A program made the position numbers and the translations under genes. Under the pieces are notes generated by a model. That model was given only the letters and a program-made list of their open reading frames with translations. It was not told where the DNA came from and did not search any database. From Prostheceraeus crozeri (Eukaryota; Platyhelminthes; Polycladida; Euryleptidae): a stretch of 64,000 nucleotides of DNA. The DNA is taken from NCBI GenBank assembly GCA_907163375.1, contig CAJQUW010006858.1, positions 216,001 to 280,000 of the forward strand. The letters are read 5' to 3'. This document shows, piece by piece, positions 11,313-20,128 of this stretch. Within the stretch, counting starts at the first letter, position 1. Each line of letters starts with the position of its first letter.

Positions 11313-11605
11313 TGCAGTGACAGAATAACAATAGAATTTTTCGCGTATGGTAAACTAAAGTAGATTTTTGCAAAGCAAGCGCAGAAAGCGAAGATGAAAT
11401 TTCATAAAAAATTTTAATATACTTTTGTGCTGCAGCAGATTGCTGTAACAAGATAATAAAAATTATGAAGTTTTTTAAGGAAAATTATAAAATATGCATC
11501 CAAGATGTTGTAGCCTAATCGTGCGAGCCCTCTCCTGTACCCGTACATGAAACAGTGAAAGAGAACGATGTATTTCTGTTGCATCATTTTGTATTATCAT
11601 TTACA

Positions 11606-12357
11606 TTGAATGGAGCGAAATGGAAGTGAATAGGAGAATTAGAGCAGGGGTCGGAGCCTATCAGAAAGTGGCAGGAGTGTTGGGAGACAGAAGGATCAGC
11701 AAAGATATCAGACGGAAAGTGTTAGAGGTGTGTGTAATTCCAGCAGTCACATATGGTCTGGAAGCAATGGCGCTCACCAAAGATCAGCAAGATAGACTGC
11801 AAGTGTGTGAGAACAATTGGCTGAGGAGGTTGTGTGGAGTGAAGTTGGTTGACAGAAGAAAACTTGCAGAAATGAGACTCGAAGTCGGACTGAAACGAAC
11901 GATGACTCAGAAGATTGTGGGAAAGAGACTATCTTGGGCCGGACATGTGGCAAGAATGAATGAGCAGAGGCTACCCAGGCGAATGGAGCAAGAAATGAGT
12001 GTGCGAAGAAGAGGAAGACCGAGAATTCGTTGGAGTGACTGTGTCAAAATAGATTTCCAGAAGGCGGAGGAAGATTGGAGAAGTTGGAGAAGCGACGCAG
12101 AAGACAGAGTCGTATGGCGGAGAACTGTGCACAATGTGGTTGAAGTATGGAGCCGCTGACATTTTACTTGACTGTGTTTCCTGATATCGTTTCATGTGGT
12201 GTTACCCTGATGGTTTGTGGACTGTAGCTGGTTTGTGTTTCCATGAATTTTATGATGTATATGTGAACTATCTCCTTTTTATCTTGTTTGTATGAATCCC
12301 CCCTACCCCATTTATATGGGAGAAAGGGGTTGTTAAAATAAAAAAAATAAAAAATAA
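11606..12357 (+). mobile_element. 5-prime-truncated LINE insertion
   Basis: Bounded by a 7-bp direct repeat ATTTACA (11599-11605 and 12358-12364), a LINE-type target duplication. The 3-prime end is an A-rich AATAAA-like tail (12337-12357). Only the C-terminal part of the reverse transcriptase ORF remains. This is the innermost element of the left nest. Confidence 0.8.
11620..12159 (+). pseudogene. LINE reverse transcriptase C-terminal fragment
   Basis: A 179-codon frame ending in TGA. Landmarks are EVNRRIRAGVGAYQ, VIPAVTYGLEAMALT, WLRRLCGVKLVDRR, RLSWAGHVARMNEQRLP and RRGRPRIRWSDC, the thumb and connection region found after the RT palm in RTE-like and related LINEs. The palm with the YADD box is absent because of 5-prime truncation. 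The frame has no stop, so insertion is not ancient. Confidence 0.85.
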
Positions 12358-12364
12358 ATTTACA

Positions 12365-13295
12365 GCTGACCTGTTGTACCATTTATGCTACATATGAAAA
12401 TAATTGGCATAATTACTTAAACCCTAACCCCCATTTCCAATACCAAGACTGTGATAGGGAAAATAAGGTTAGACTTATCGCTGTCCCCAAACAATAAAAT
12501 AAAGGTACGTATCACACATGACTGATCTTGTTGATTATAGTTACCCTTTCCCTAACACACTCTAGACGCGGGGAAAGTAATACTGAAACTTTAAAGTAAC
12601 TGAATAACCTACGTACATGTACATGTACTTCTCGTGGTAATACTTAGATATAGTCCAAAACACGAATGTTAGGCTACTGACGAAGGATACACACAAGCGA
12701 ATCTGTAGGCAGCGCGAATCAAACGTCGATTATAATCGGCAGTGTTTCTGAAAATAAAATGCACGATGAACAGAGATTGGATTCTTGTGGATTATGCGGA
12801 TGTCACTCGGCATTAACTACACACATTCTTCGACGATATTGAGCAGCACTGCTGCTGTCGAATGACTCTGATCGTTGTAACTGAATTCGATGGCCGCACG
12901 GTGTGTGTTCATTGATCACAATGAGTCAGCATGACGCATTGTATTCAATGATGATCATCTGAGTCATCATCACACACAATGAAAGCGGGAAAAGCTGAAT
13001 ATTGGTTGATGAAAAGATGGCAAAAACGCAGAAATACTGCAAACGTTTGTTCAGCTCATGGCACTCGTGTCATGAATAGAACGAATTAGGATGGATTGAT
13101 CAGCAACCTATAAGTGATTTTATTTTCAGGTGATCCAACAGACATGTTCACTACTGTATTTTTTATGCAATATTTCAGTAAATAACGTGGGTCTATTGAT
13201 ATCTTATAATAAACAGCAGTATTCAATATCATTATATATTACATCCCCACTAGGTTGCAAAACGGCGTCGTATCATTGTTCAAACACACAATATA
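12365..13295. other. element Z non-coding right part
   Basis: No gene or RNA recognised. A single CCCTAACCC word near 12422 resembles telomeric repeat but is not tandem. The remainder is unique AT-rich DNA leading into the right subterminal repeats of Z. Confidence 0.4.
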
Positions 13296-13566
13296 TTTCT
13301 GTCGAACTGTCGTATCAGTTATACGACACTCAATAATGCGAAAATCTGTCTGTCGAAGTGTCGTATAAGTTATACGTCGGTTCGACAGACAGAAGTTATC
13401 TCTCAACAGTTATACGACGATATTGATGTGGCCATACCGTCGAAACGGCTGAAAATTCAAACTCGACATCTTGAAATTCAGAACATTCACGAAATTTTGG
13501 TCAAGATGATGTAAAAATCTCAAAATCGAAATTTTGGTCATACGACGGTTCGACAGACAACAGGCG
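13296..13566 (-). repeat. element Z right subterminal repeats and TIR
   Basis: Copies of the CTGTCGAA.TGTCGTAT motif (about 13296, 13347) and its inverse TACGTCGGTTCGACAGACAG (about 13374) precede the terminal TIR, which includes ATACGACGGTTCGACAG and ends CAGGCG at 13566. They mirror the left-end repeats. Confidence 0.7.
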
Positions 13567-14159
13567 AATTATCGTCAACATTTCAAGCATAGATATCTAG
13601 CCACCATCGTTTATGAATTGAATATGATCTATCAAGCGCACATGATTTTTTCCTTTCAAATCTGCAATATGTTTCTACACTTACAGGGTGATCTTATTTT
13701 CGCTAACTCGCCTGAAACAAATTTGAAGTCTACCTCAGTAATATGGGGTCATAGTATGACATGTGACACTTCCAGATGGTGAAAATTGGTAGAAAATCAC
13801 AATTCATGATGTGTACGATTACTATAAACACTTGAAATAGGTATAGCATAATGATCAAGCTGTACTATCACCTCATTCTAGTTTGTCCTATATATAGTAC
13901 TCTCGGCGGTTTAAGGTTAAAACATATTCTTTAATCTGATAGTCGCATTGTCGAACTGGAAAACCTGTATTGAACGACTAAATGCAGTTGTCTAGCTATC
14001 TATGTCGTCTAGACAGTCCCAGCGCAGGAGCAGGATTTCATTGCTATACACTTCATATAAGGTCAACACAATTTATTCGACGCCAAGTTTCTAGTCTACT
14101 CCGGGCGACGACGTGAATGTGACGATTTCATTACAGTGTTCTTATTTTGAAAATAAAAA

Positions 14160-15274
14160 TGCCCGAAGACTTACAAAAGAAAAGAGAGCGTGACCGGCGC
14201 TACAGAGAAAATCAAAAGCTGACCAACCCACACTATATGGAAAAACGACGCGCTATTTGCCGGAAAAGTTATCAGAAGAACAACACGAGATGACAACACA
14301 AGAGGCTATAATCAATAGACGAAAGAATTGCATATATTTGAGAAAGTACAGAGAAGGGAGACCCACTAGACAGGATCAAGGCAGCATAGGAGATGTGCAG
14401 GTAGAAAGGAAAACGACAAAATCAATCGTAGCGAGTGAGAGAGAAAAGAAGAAAAGAAAGACTGAAATCATTCGTCTTCGGAGGGAAAAAGCATCCTTAC
14501 AACGCGAAGTCTGGAGGATTAGAAAGCGACTTTGGAAGTCTCAAAGCAACAGTAAATACATGCCTAGCTCCAGTAGAAACTCAGCAGCCTCTGATGAAGT
14601 AAACACGTCGGCCATTTTCGTAAATGACACAATGAGATCAAATAAATCATCCAAGAGATCTCTGACTGCATATTATTCCCTGTTGCAGTCTCTGAAGTCA
14701 TCAAAAGGGAAAAGGCGCTGGGAAAGACGGTGCGTCGGACTAGTGGTACAAAAAATTGTGAGGAAGTACAGAGGATTTCGCAGTCACCTATTCAGGAATA
14801 TTAGCAGTTGCGTCTGCTGCGCCACAAAGAGTTCTCCACCAAGATCGGTCTACAAAATGCAACATTGATGATTTGCAAGCCTTCCTGGAGAGAGATGATA
14901 ACAGTCGAATAATCAGTGGAAAGAAAGAAGTTGTCAGCAGAAATGGCGAAAAAGTGCAAGTTCGATACTACAACTTCTCAGTAAATATTCTACATCAAAA
15001 ATTCTGCAGCGAAAATTCAAGATTGCAGCTATCTGAGTCAACCTTCTACAGGTACATCAAAGACTTGAGACATCTTAAGATGCCAAATGTGAATAATCGC
15101 AGTCAGTGCCTCTGCAAGCAATGTACAAATATGCAACTTTTGACGGATTCTCTCTTCTCACACAGGATCATTTCCACTCGCATAAAGCGGACACTTGTTG
15201 ATAGTCCATGTGTTCTACATTCAAACAAGCCTATAGAGCCCATCAGCATTCTTCCGTACAGATATGAAAAATAA
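14160..15274 (+). pseudogene. element X transposase candidate, N-terminal half
   Basis: An ATG at 14160 opens a basic stretch (KKRERDRRYRENQKL) in one frame that continues in a second frame from about 14257 (KKRKTEIIRLRREKASLQREVWRIRKRL, a basic coiled coil) and in a third from about 14850. The last part reads FLERDDNSRIISGKKE, KFCSENSRLQLSESTFYRYI and SQCLCKQCTN. This RDD-SR-GKKE / cysteine pattern occurs in transposon-derived proteins of fish and invertebrates whose superfamily I do not recall. Two frameshifts and loss of the C-terminal catalytic half make it inactive. It is the only coding relic left in the X-specific DNA. Confidence 0.5.
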
Positions 15275-15583
15275 TAGATATTTGGCAATGCAGGAGGATA
15301 CAAATGAGGGCCATTAAGCCGATAACAATGCATTATTACCGTAATGCCGGTTTTATGCATTACCGTCGGTCTAATTACGATTTCTGCTCAAAAGTAAATA
15401 CTTTTTCTTTAATAACACCCAACTGATCTCAAAGCTTGATTTAGCATAATGTACATGCGGTACATGACAAGATAGGAGCAACCGATGCTTTTCAATGAAA
15501 AGTATCAAAAACTTGGCAAGTGGCTGCCATAGAAGAAAGCAAGAAAACCGTCGGTCTGATTACACACGTTTTCGTGAGACCAG
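15275..15583. other. element X non-coding segment left of the Harbinger
   Basis: Contains two more copies of the X motif ACCGTCGGTCTRATTAC (about 15363 and 15548). No gene. CAG at 15581-15583 is the Harbinger target duplication. Confidence 0.5.
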
Positions 15584-15602
15584 GGGCCTATTTCATAAAA
15601 CT

Positions 15603-15655
15603 TTTATCAGCTATCAGTTGTCAGTTGACAGTTATCAGTTGTAAGTTATCAACTG
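15603..15655 (+). repeat. Harbinger left subterminal segment, source of a 53-bp copy at 18331
   Basis: A run of TATCAG/CAGTTG repeats (TTTATCAGCTATCAGTTG...). Exactly the same 53 bp occurs again at 18331-18383 inside the nested Polinton. Confidence 0.9.
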
Positions 15656-15826
15656 ATAGAATGTCAATTTCATAAACGAGTGATAGAAGTAACAGATAGC
15701 TGATAAAATGCTTGTCTGTTGCACGTCATTTGACTATATTTGTATCTGATTCCGCTGATTTCTGTTACCGCTTTTGTCAGAAACTATTGCTTCTTAAAGA
15801 AATTCTGAGTCGCAACAACATATTAT

Positions 15827-16720
15827 AGTAATGGGCAAAAGACCGTTCCAGGACACCATAAAATTCAAAAAAATAGTATCTTTAAAAACGACATAAATTC
15901 ATGACATTTGGTCATTTTTCAGGTTTTTAAGACCTAAATTCATGAATTTAGACCGTTCCAGGACACCATAAAATTCAAAAAAATAGTATCTTTAAAAACG
16001 ACATAAATTCATGACATTTGGTCATTTCTCAGGTTTTTAAGACCTAAATTCATGAATTTAGACCGTTCCAGGTCACCATAAAATTCAAAAAATAGTATCT
16101 TTAAAAACGACTAAATTTATCAATTTGTCATTATTTCAGGTTTTTAAGACCTAAATTCATGAATTTAGACCGTTCCAGGACACCATAAAATTCAAAAAAA
16201 TAGTATCTTTAAAAACGACATAAATTCATGAATTAAACCCTTTTTCAGTTTTTTAAGACCTCAATACAGGAATTTAGTCCATTCAAAAAGTACCATTTTT
16301 TCAAAAAATGGTTTTTTTAAAAAACGACATAAATCCATGAATTTGAACCCTTTTTCAGGTTATGAAGACCTAAATTCATAAATTTAGGCGTTTTTAAAAA
16401 TACCCAATTTTTCAAATTTTTCAAAATCTCAAAATTTGAGAATTACAATTTTTACTCCCAAAATCATGACCGTTCCAGGACACCGAAAAAATCATAAAAG
16501 TTATGAATCTCAAATTTGAGAATTACAATTTTTACCTTGAAAATCATGACCGTTCCAGGACACCGAAAATCATAAAAGTTGAGAATTTCAAATTCATGAA
16601 TTTTATCCATCTTTCAGGTTTTTAAAATATATCATGTGACTAAAAATATTTCTTTAAAAATGGAAGAAACAAAAGTGGAAGAAACCGCAAGAATATATCG
16701 TTCGTTATCTCAATTAAACT
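15827..16720 (+). repeat. Polinton left TIR with four 110-bp units
   Basis: Units starting GACCGTTCCAGGACACC at 15841, 15951, 16061 and 16168, then two shorter partial units near 16469 and 16550. The TIR runs to about 16720, where it still includes a copy of the first codons of the membrane-protein gene that starts in the right TIR. It serves as an empty-site control for the Tigger insertion. Confidence 0.88.
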
Positions 16721-16791
16721 TTTACGGAGCAGCGTGACTTCTTTCTTTCTTTCTCTCTCTCTCTCTCTCGATCCTGTCTGTTACAGGAATA

Positions 16792-17211
16792 TTGTATTGT
16801 ATTGTAGGAGATAGTATTCAGAATCCTTCCTTTAGAGAAAGAATTGAAAGAATGTTTGTTAAGAAAGCTTTACAAGCTAAAATATTATTCGGTCAGGGTT
16901 TAAATGAAACGACAGCAAAGCTGTCTGAGAGCAACGCTCGAACTTATGCCTCCGAAATTCATAAAGAATACAGAAGGCCTAAATATTTATTGAAAGTAAA
17001 AGTATTTAATAAAGATGATATTTGGAGTGCTGATCTTATTCATATGCCGAATGAAAAAGATTATAAATACGCATTGACCGTTATAGATTTATATACACGA
17101 TACGGTTGGGTAAAGCCTTTAAAAAACAAAAGTGGTCTATCAGTTAAATTTAAGTTTGAAGAAATCTTTAAAGAAAGTAATAGAAAGCCAAGGAAATTGT
17201 TTTTCTTTTGA
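16792..17211 (+). pseudogene. Polinton retrovirus-like integrase, truncated
   Basis: A plus-strand frame with IWSADLIHMPNEKDYKYALTV, the first catalytic aspartate region of the rve/c-integrase core, followed by IDLYTRYGWVKPLKNKSG. The frame ends before the second aspartate and the glutamate, so the core is truncated. The first in-frame ATG is near 16851. It lies directly inside the left TIR, the usual place for the Polinton integrase. A (CT)n tract precedes it at about 16745-16768. Confidence 0.85.
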
Positions 17212-17399
17212 ATATTTACTCCAAATAAATCCAGGAAAGTTTTCTACGTTTTTTGTATGTCACCTCCAATATGCTGACAATTTGAGTTTTTATTTTTGTT
17301 TAATAGATAATTTAATAAATCTAAATTAGCAATTTTTAATTTAATTAAATTTTCGGAATTTGTAGAATTCATTTTTAAAGATAAAATAAATGTTTTACC

Positions 17400-17735
17400 T
17401 TATCATACTAGGACTTAGATATATTCCAGAACCATCTTTAGTTTCTTTAATTTCAATTAAATCATCAACATTGAGGAGAATATTTTTAAGAACTCGTTTC
17501 CCTTCATCAACCAAATTTAATTTACTAATGAAATTATCTACTATTCCGTCACCCTAGCAACTTTTTCTAACTCTCTATTATGACGTTTTTGTTCTTCTAA
17601 TGCTGCCTTCTCTTTGGTTTACTTATGTAATACTTTTTTTTTGTTAATCGTAATAGTTTTAGGGGTATTTTTGTCAACAATATTACGTAATTTTAATTCA
17701 ACAGTTTTATTATTATTACTTTTCGCTTGCGACAT
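17400..17735 (-). pseudogene. small basic Polinton protein, degraded
   Basis: ATG at 17735 (minus) starts MSQAKSNNNKTVELKLRN. A TAA interrupts after about 38 codons, then KEKAALEEQKRHNRELEKV continues, and after a frameshift a tail (LVDEGKRVLKNILLNVDDL, then KDGSGIYLSPS) reads to about 17400. Function unknown. It resembles a short, charged, helix-rich accessory protein. 17212-17399 holds nothing recognised. Confidence 0.35.
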
Positions 17736-17797
17736 TTTTAATGAAAAAATTTTAAGTTACCAAAAATTTTTAATCTATTCTAGTTATGAAAAAAAAA

Positions 17798-18644
17798 TTA
17801 ACTTATCCTAGCCATCTTTCCATTAAGAATTTCAATAGAATATTTTACATCTTCTAGCAATAAACCATAAGCCATCAATGAAGTTGTGGAATCTTTCTTT
17901 TCAATATTAATTGTTACATCACAACCAGTCTTGATAATATCTTCAGATTGTGCACTTAAATCGAAACAGAAAACAGGATATAAATTCCTCCAATCTACAG
18001 GAGTTAATTGTGGTTCAACTCCAAATTCTATACAAAGATTTCGATAAGAATCATATCCTTCCATAAATTGATTATTGGTATCATCAAATCTTAATGGATC
18101 AATTGGATATCGGGTTTGATTTAATGGAACTTGTAAACTTCGAATTGTATTAATATGAAAAAGATTGTTGTTCTTATCAAACTTGGAGAATTATTTCTTT
18201 GAAATGTTAGTAATAAATATCTTGGAGTATTCGAAGTTCTAGTAAAATGCCAGCTAAATCTTTGTTCGGAAAAAGTTACTGAACTAGCAGTACGCTTTAG
18301 AAAATTTACTGGAATTGGTTTGTTAGTGTGTTTATCAGCTATCAGTTGTCAGTTGACAGTTATCAGTTGTAAGTTATCAACTGGAGCATCACTATATAAA
18401 GAATATTCACAGTGTAAAAATGAATCAGATAAATATAAATAACTCTGCTGATTATCAACTTCAAAATTAAATCACCTCCAGTATTCACTCTACTGGAAGA
18501 TCCGGGATTCATAGCAATTCTTATATAGTCATTCTTTTTTTGATTATAACTAACACCTGGTGGTTTATCTAATTCAAATTTATTTTCGATAAGCGAAGAC
18601 ATTTTTATAAAAAATAATTTGACTTTTTGTTTTTTCTCACACAC
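17798..18644 (-). pseudogene. Polinton capsid-like protein (jelly-roll), deleted copy
   Basis: The minus-strand N-terminus (MSSLIENKFELDKPPGVSY, then SGSS..NTGGDLI) passes, after a frameshift, into SYLYLSDSFLHCEYSLYSDAP. The C-terminal part reads RYLLLTFQRN, RYPIDPLRFDDTNNQF and LYPVFCFDLSAQSEDI. This order matches the widespread Maverick structural protein that I take to be the double jelly-roll major capsid family. The copy is only about 0.85 kb, so most of the middle is gone, and a foreign 53-bp segment sits at the deletion point. The family label is tentative; the fact that it is a structural Polinton gene is more certain. Confidence 0.55.
18331..18383 (+). repeat. 53-bp copy of the Harbinger end inside the Polinton capsid-like gene
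   Basis: Identical base for base to 15603-15655 (TTTATCAGCTATCAGTTG...AACTG) and in the same orientation. No TIR tip and no target duplication accompany it, so it is not a transposed MITE. It looks like a templated patch at a deletion or break. Confidence 0.9.
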
Positions 18645-18685
18645 AGAAAAAATTTTGCTAAAAAAATTTTACTAAAAAATATATT

Positions 18686-19207
18686 TTAGAATTTTGCTAG
18701 ACCAGCTCCGCTACAGCTTTGCTGGTTAGACCGAAGGTTGCTGCTCACGCCATTACCTCTTATTTCTTCAATTGAACGTTTTATGGCTACGCCTGATTTC
18801 TTCTTATGTTTACTATCAGACGGAGCTCCGCTCCTCAAGGTTTCACCCCCCACAGCTATGTTAGCAATTTTGTTTTTTGTTTCCTCTGAAAGTTTTTTTA
18901 AATTTTTTAGTTCTTCAGAATCATTCCTAAGTTTACAAATAGCTTCTAGTTGTTTTAATTCGTTTTGAGACTTCTTAACAGCATTTTATATTGCACTAGC
19001 TGTACTGCCTATAGCAGCTGCTCCTTTTGCAGCAGATGAAATCAAATCTTTATTATTTTTACTTCCAATACCAGAAAAGATGCCAGCTCCTTCCGTGTGA
19101 ACTGTTTCTCTATTATCATAATGATAAACAGGATTCATACGTGGTTCATGAGCAATTCTTTGATTTGAAGCAAAATGTTTAAGATTGTGTTTATAAATTA
19201 TAGGCAT
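18686..19207 (-). pseudogene. small Gly/Ala-rich Polinton protein with one TAA
   Basis: The minus frame from ATG 19207 reads MPIIYKHNLKHF, then EGAGIFSGIGSKNN and SSAAKGAAAIGSTASAI, a Gly/Ala-rich hydrophobic stretch like those in small minor virion proteins. It meets TAA at about 18986-18988 and continues in the same frame as a charged coil (KKSQNELKQLEAICKL) to TAA at 18686. Near the C-terminus two hairpin elements are translated in frame (LRSGAPSD and the NLRSNQQSCSGAG region). Identity as a minor capsid protein is inferred from position and composition. Confidence 0.45.
18832..18844. repeat. GC-rich mini-hairpin GGAGC-TCC-GCTCC
   Basis: A 5-bp stem with a 3-nt loop in AT-rich DNA, in frame within the Gly/Ala-rich gene. 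A related pair, CCAGC...GCTGG, lies at 18702-18725 with AGCTTTGCT inside it. Confidence 0.75.
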
Positions 19208-19283
19208 TTTTTAGGAATAAATTTGTCTTTTGGGAAAAAATATTTACGTTAATATTTACGTTTATGATTGGCTAAAGCCTCGA

Positions 19284-19296
19284 GGAGCTTCGCTCC
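19284..19296. repeat. GC-rich mini-hairpin GGAGC-TTC-GCTCC
   Basis: A perfect 5-bp stem; the minus strand holds the GCGAAGC core. Located between two minus-strand genes, just after the stop of the fibre-like gene. Confidence 0.8.
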
Positions 19297-19305
19297 GATC
19301 AAGAT

Positions 19306-20028
19306 TTACGTTTGTGAATGGACAACACTTCTTTTAACGGAATCTAACTGTTCTTTATTTTCTTTAGAGTTTTCTTGTAAATTTTTCTTTAATTCATTTT
19401 CTAAATTGATTTTAAGAGTTCTCATTTTATCAACTTTTTGATTAAGTAAGTTTACTTCATTTATTATTCTATTCATCTTTTTCATTTGTTGAGTAATTTT
19501 AGAACTTAATTCATCAACACTTTTTTGGAATGTAGTTTGTAACTGCTTTAAATTTTTTTTAATTCTTTCAGGAAGTTTTTCTATTTCATCTTCTGATTGT
19601 TCTTTCAATAGTTGTATCTGATGTTTATTTTTAATGACTGCAGATTTTAAATTTATAGAAAGTAATATTAAAATTTTTGATTGTTCTGAAATCTTTTTAA
19701 AAAGTTTTGCTATATCTGCTTCTAGCTCTCTATCCTTTTTATCAAGTTTTAATAATTTTTCGTTTAATGATTTGTCATTAAGTTTAAGCAACTTTAATTC
19801 ATTCATCAGTGGAACCAAAACATCGTTTATATATTTTTCTTTTAAGTCATTGATTTGTGTATCAACATATTGTTTATTTGATAACTCTGTATTTTGTTGC
19901 GGAAGAATAGAAAGATGCAATGGACCAGATAAAACGTCTCCAGTTTTCATGATATAATTTTCTATCTCTATTTCTAATTCACGATTATTCGGGATATATG
20001 CACCTCCACCAACATTTGGTAACATCAT
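19306..20028 (-). CDS. fibre-like coiled-coil protein of the Polinton
   Basis: An intact 240-codon minus-strand frame. The N-terminal 60 residues read YIMKTGDVLSGPLHLS, then LPQQNTELSNKQYVD, the pattern (M-x-G-x-L-x-G...A/S-NKQYVD) typical of trimeric tail-fibre shafts of phages and of fibre-like proteins in some Polintons. The remaining 180 residues are long heptad coiled coil (LLKLDKKDRELEADIAKLF and so on). There is no signal peptide or membrane segment. Neighbours are structural genes on the same strand. It could form a trimeric spike or tail-like appendage on the virion; that role is inferred from the motif. One of the few unbroken genes here. Confidence 0.6.
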   Translation of the reverse strand: MMLPNVGGGAYIPNNRELEIEIENYIMKTGDVLSGPLHLSILPQQNTELSNKQYVDTQINDLKEKYINDVLVPLMNELKLLKLNDKSLNEKLLKLDKKDRELEADIAKLFKKISEQSKILILLSINLKSAVIKNKHQIQLLKEQSEDEIEKLPERIKKNLKQLQTTFQKSVDELSSKITQQMKKMNRIINEVNLLNQKVDKMRTLKINLENELKKNLQENSKENKEQLDSVKRSVVHSQT

Positions 20029-20128
20029 TTTTTAACAATAAAAAAGTAATTTTTTCATATGATGAGAAAAAAAATTTTTTCTAATAAAAATTAAAAAAAA
20101 TAAAAAATTTTCTAATATAAATAAAGAA

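Larger units (their letters stand above)
8025..13566 (-). mobile_element. element Z, Sola-like DNA transposon nested in piggyBac B
   Basis: The ends share an imperfect TIR starting CGCCTGTTGT (8025) and inverted to 13566, continuing through GTCGAACC and TCGTATGA. AATT flanks both sides (8021-8024, 13567-13570) and fits a 4-bp target duplication, though AATT is palindromic and could be part of the TIR. Repeats of ACTTCGACAGACAG sit just inside both ends. One broken gene (8551-10686) is the transposase candidate. Four-bp duplications are known for Sola elements, so the name is tentative. A LINE fragment interrupts it. Confidence 0.65.
3390..13916 (-). mobile_element. piggyBac element B, nested in X
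   Basis: The TIR CCTTAAACCGCCG lies at 3390 and is inverted ending at 13916, with TTAA on both sides (3386-3389 and 13917-13920). Both ends also carry the subterminal word GTTTGTCCTATA (about 3512 and 13881). The span holds the 5.5-kb element Z, leaving about 5.0 kb, long for a piggyBac. The extra length is explained by extra 5-prime exons encoding a Tudor-like domain and a 33-residue repeat region. The transposase runs on the minus strand. Confidence 0.88.

Noticed and set aside
12415-12440. Telomere-like CCCTAACCC word
   Set aside because: One copy only, not tandem, in the middle of element Z.
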